A stretch of DNA of 64,000 nt, taken from contig MSGY01000023.1 in NCBI GenBank assembly GCA_001940895.1, forward strand, positions 1-64,000, read 5' to 3'. The position numbers and the translations under genes are program-made. Below the pieces are notes generated by a model. That model was not told the DNA's origin. It made no database searches and was given only the letters and a program-made list of their open reading frames with translations. The stretch is from Christensenellaceae bacterium Phil10 (GTDB taxonomy: Bacteria > Bacillota > Clostridia > Christensenellales > CAG-917). Positions 63,582 through 64,000 of this stretch are shown one piece after another (positions within the stretch are counted from its first letter, which is position 1; every line of letters starts with the position of its first letter).

Positions 63582-64000
63582 ATGGCAAAAAAATGTACAA
63601 TCTCGGAAGCGGTTATCAAACGACTTCCACGCTATTACAGATATATCAAACAGTTGGAGCGGGACGGCGTAAAACGCGTGTCCAGTTCGGAACTTGCAAA
63701 AAACCTGGGCGTTACGGCGTCGCAGGTAAGACAGGACTTTTCGAATTTCGGAGAATTCGGTCAGCAGGGATACGGCTACAGCGTCGGAAAACTGCGCTCC
63801 GAAATCGCGTCTATTCTCGGGCTTGACCAACAGCATAATATAATTATCATCGGTTGCGGCAATATAGGCAAGGCGCTTGCGAGATACATCGGCTTTGCCG
63901 ACGACGGATTTTTCGTAAGAGCCATGTTCGACGTCGACCCTACCGTTATTCAGAAAGTGCCGGAGGGCGTCGAGGTTCTGAACGTAAACAGGCTTGCGGA
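63582..64000 (+). CDS. rex: redox-sensing transcriptional repressor Rex (5' part)
   Basis: The first 139 residues are present and the gene runs off the window. The winged-helix DNA-binding domain has SEAVIKRLPRYYRYIKQLE, RVSSSELAKNLGVTASQVRQDFSNFGEFGQQGYGY, and the Rossmann NAD(H) motif is IIIGCGNIGKALARY. In this family NADH binding releases the repressor from genes of fermentation. It follows recR by 15 bases and may share its operon; no terminator lies between. Confidence 0.95.
   Translation, partial: MAKKCTISEAVIKRLPRYYRYIKQLERDGVKRVSSSELAKNLGVTASQVRQDFSNFGEFGQQGYGYSVGKLRSEIASILGLDQQHNIIIIGCGNIGKALARYIGFADDGFFVRAMFDVDPTVIQKVPEGVEVLNVNRLA

Overview
The window looks like a chromosome segment of a Bacillota bacterium, most likely an uncultured, probably anaerobic member of the Clostridia. 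The evidence is AGGAGG-type ribosome sites, SigA-like promoters with 17-bp spacers, a CIRCE operator before groES-groEL, a PyrR-type attenuator, a Rex regulator, a FeoB-associated Cys-rich protein, and a type IV pilus cluster with no outer-membrane parts. Genes are dense and strongly RNY-biased, so many long antisense frames are shadows. No phage, CRISPR array or rRNA was seen.

Layout. 1-1620: the end of an unknown gene, a complete IS3-family element with a programmed -1 frameshift site, and tRNA-Ala(GGC). 1774-10266: an oligopeptide ABC transporter operon (oppABCDF plus a 58-residue membrane ORF). OppC carries a seven-repeat RCC1-like propeller in its first external loop, and OppF carries about 190 extra residues between Walker A and the Q-loop. 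10321-15987: an M29 aminopeptidase, feoA-feoB-feoB-associated protein, a DHQase-like protein without its catalytic residues, queH and a TetR regulator. 16033-22526: a 5'-truncated surface protein with CxxC repeats, a cyclophilin, a zinc-ribbon membrane protein, a CDF metal transporter and a large unknown membrane protein.

22904-38821 is the type IV pilus region: pilC, pilM, pilN, pilO, a 1670-residue PilX-like giant, two pseudopilins, prepilin peptidase, pilB, then five pilin genes. Two of these pilin genes face each other and share an inverted repeat of about 132 bp that covers the 5' leader and the first 23 codons. Only the left copy has a clear promoter. Inversion between the repeats would put the other pilin body behind that promoter in frame. 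This is my main candidate for an undescribed switching system; no recombinase gene is visible in the window.

38826-46905: a small HEYGH membrane protein, an 80-bp tandem duplication, malQ, a small leaderless ORF and a 1838-residue MBG/YDG-type adhesin. 46960-50189: pyrimidine salvage (pyrR with attenuator, uraA, divergently facing upp). 50290-52090: two DUF1508 (YegP-like) proteins. 52188-57437: an XRE-cupin regulator with two putative operators, then potABCD. 57451-59530: groES-groEL on the minus strand under CIRCE. 59596-64000: dCMP deaminase, a SPOR-like membrane protein, dnaX-ybaB-recR, and the start of rex.

Functional themes are peptide and polyamine uptake with peptidase, iron uptake, nucleobase salvage, and an unusually elaborate cell surface. 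Several genes appear to have leaderless mRNAs, and two ORFs start directly after a terminator without a ribosome site. All assignments come from reading the sequence; no search or alignment was run, and residue positions are counted by hand.
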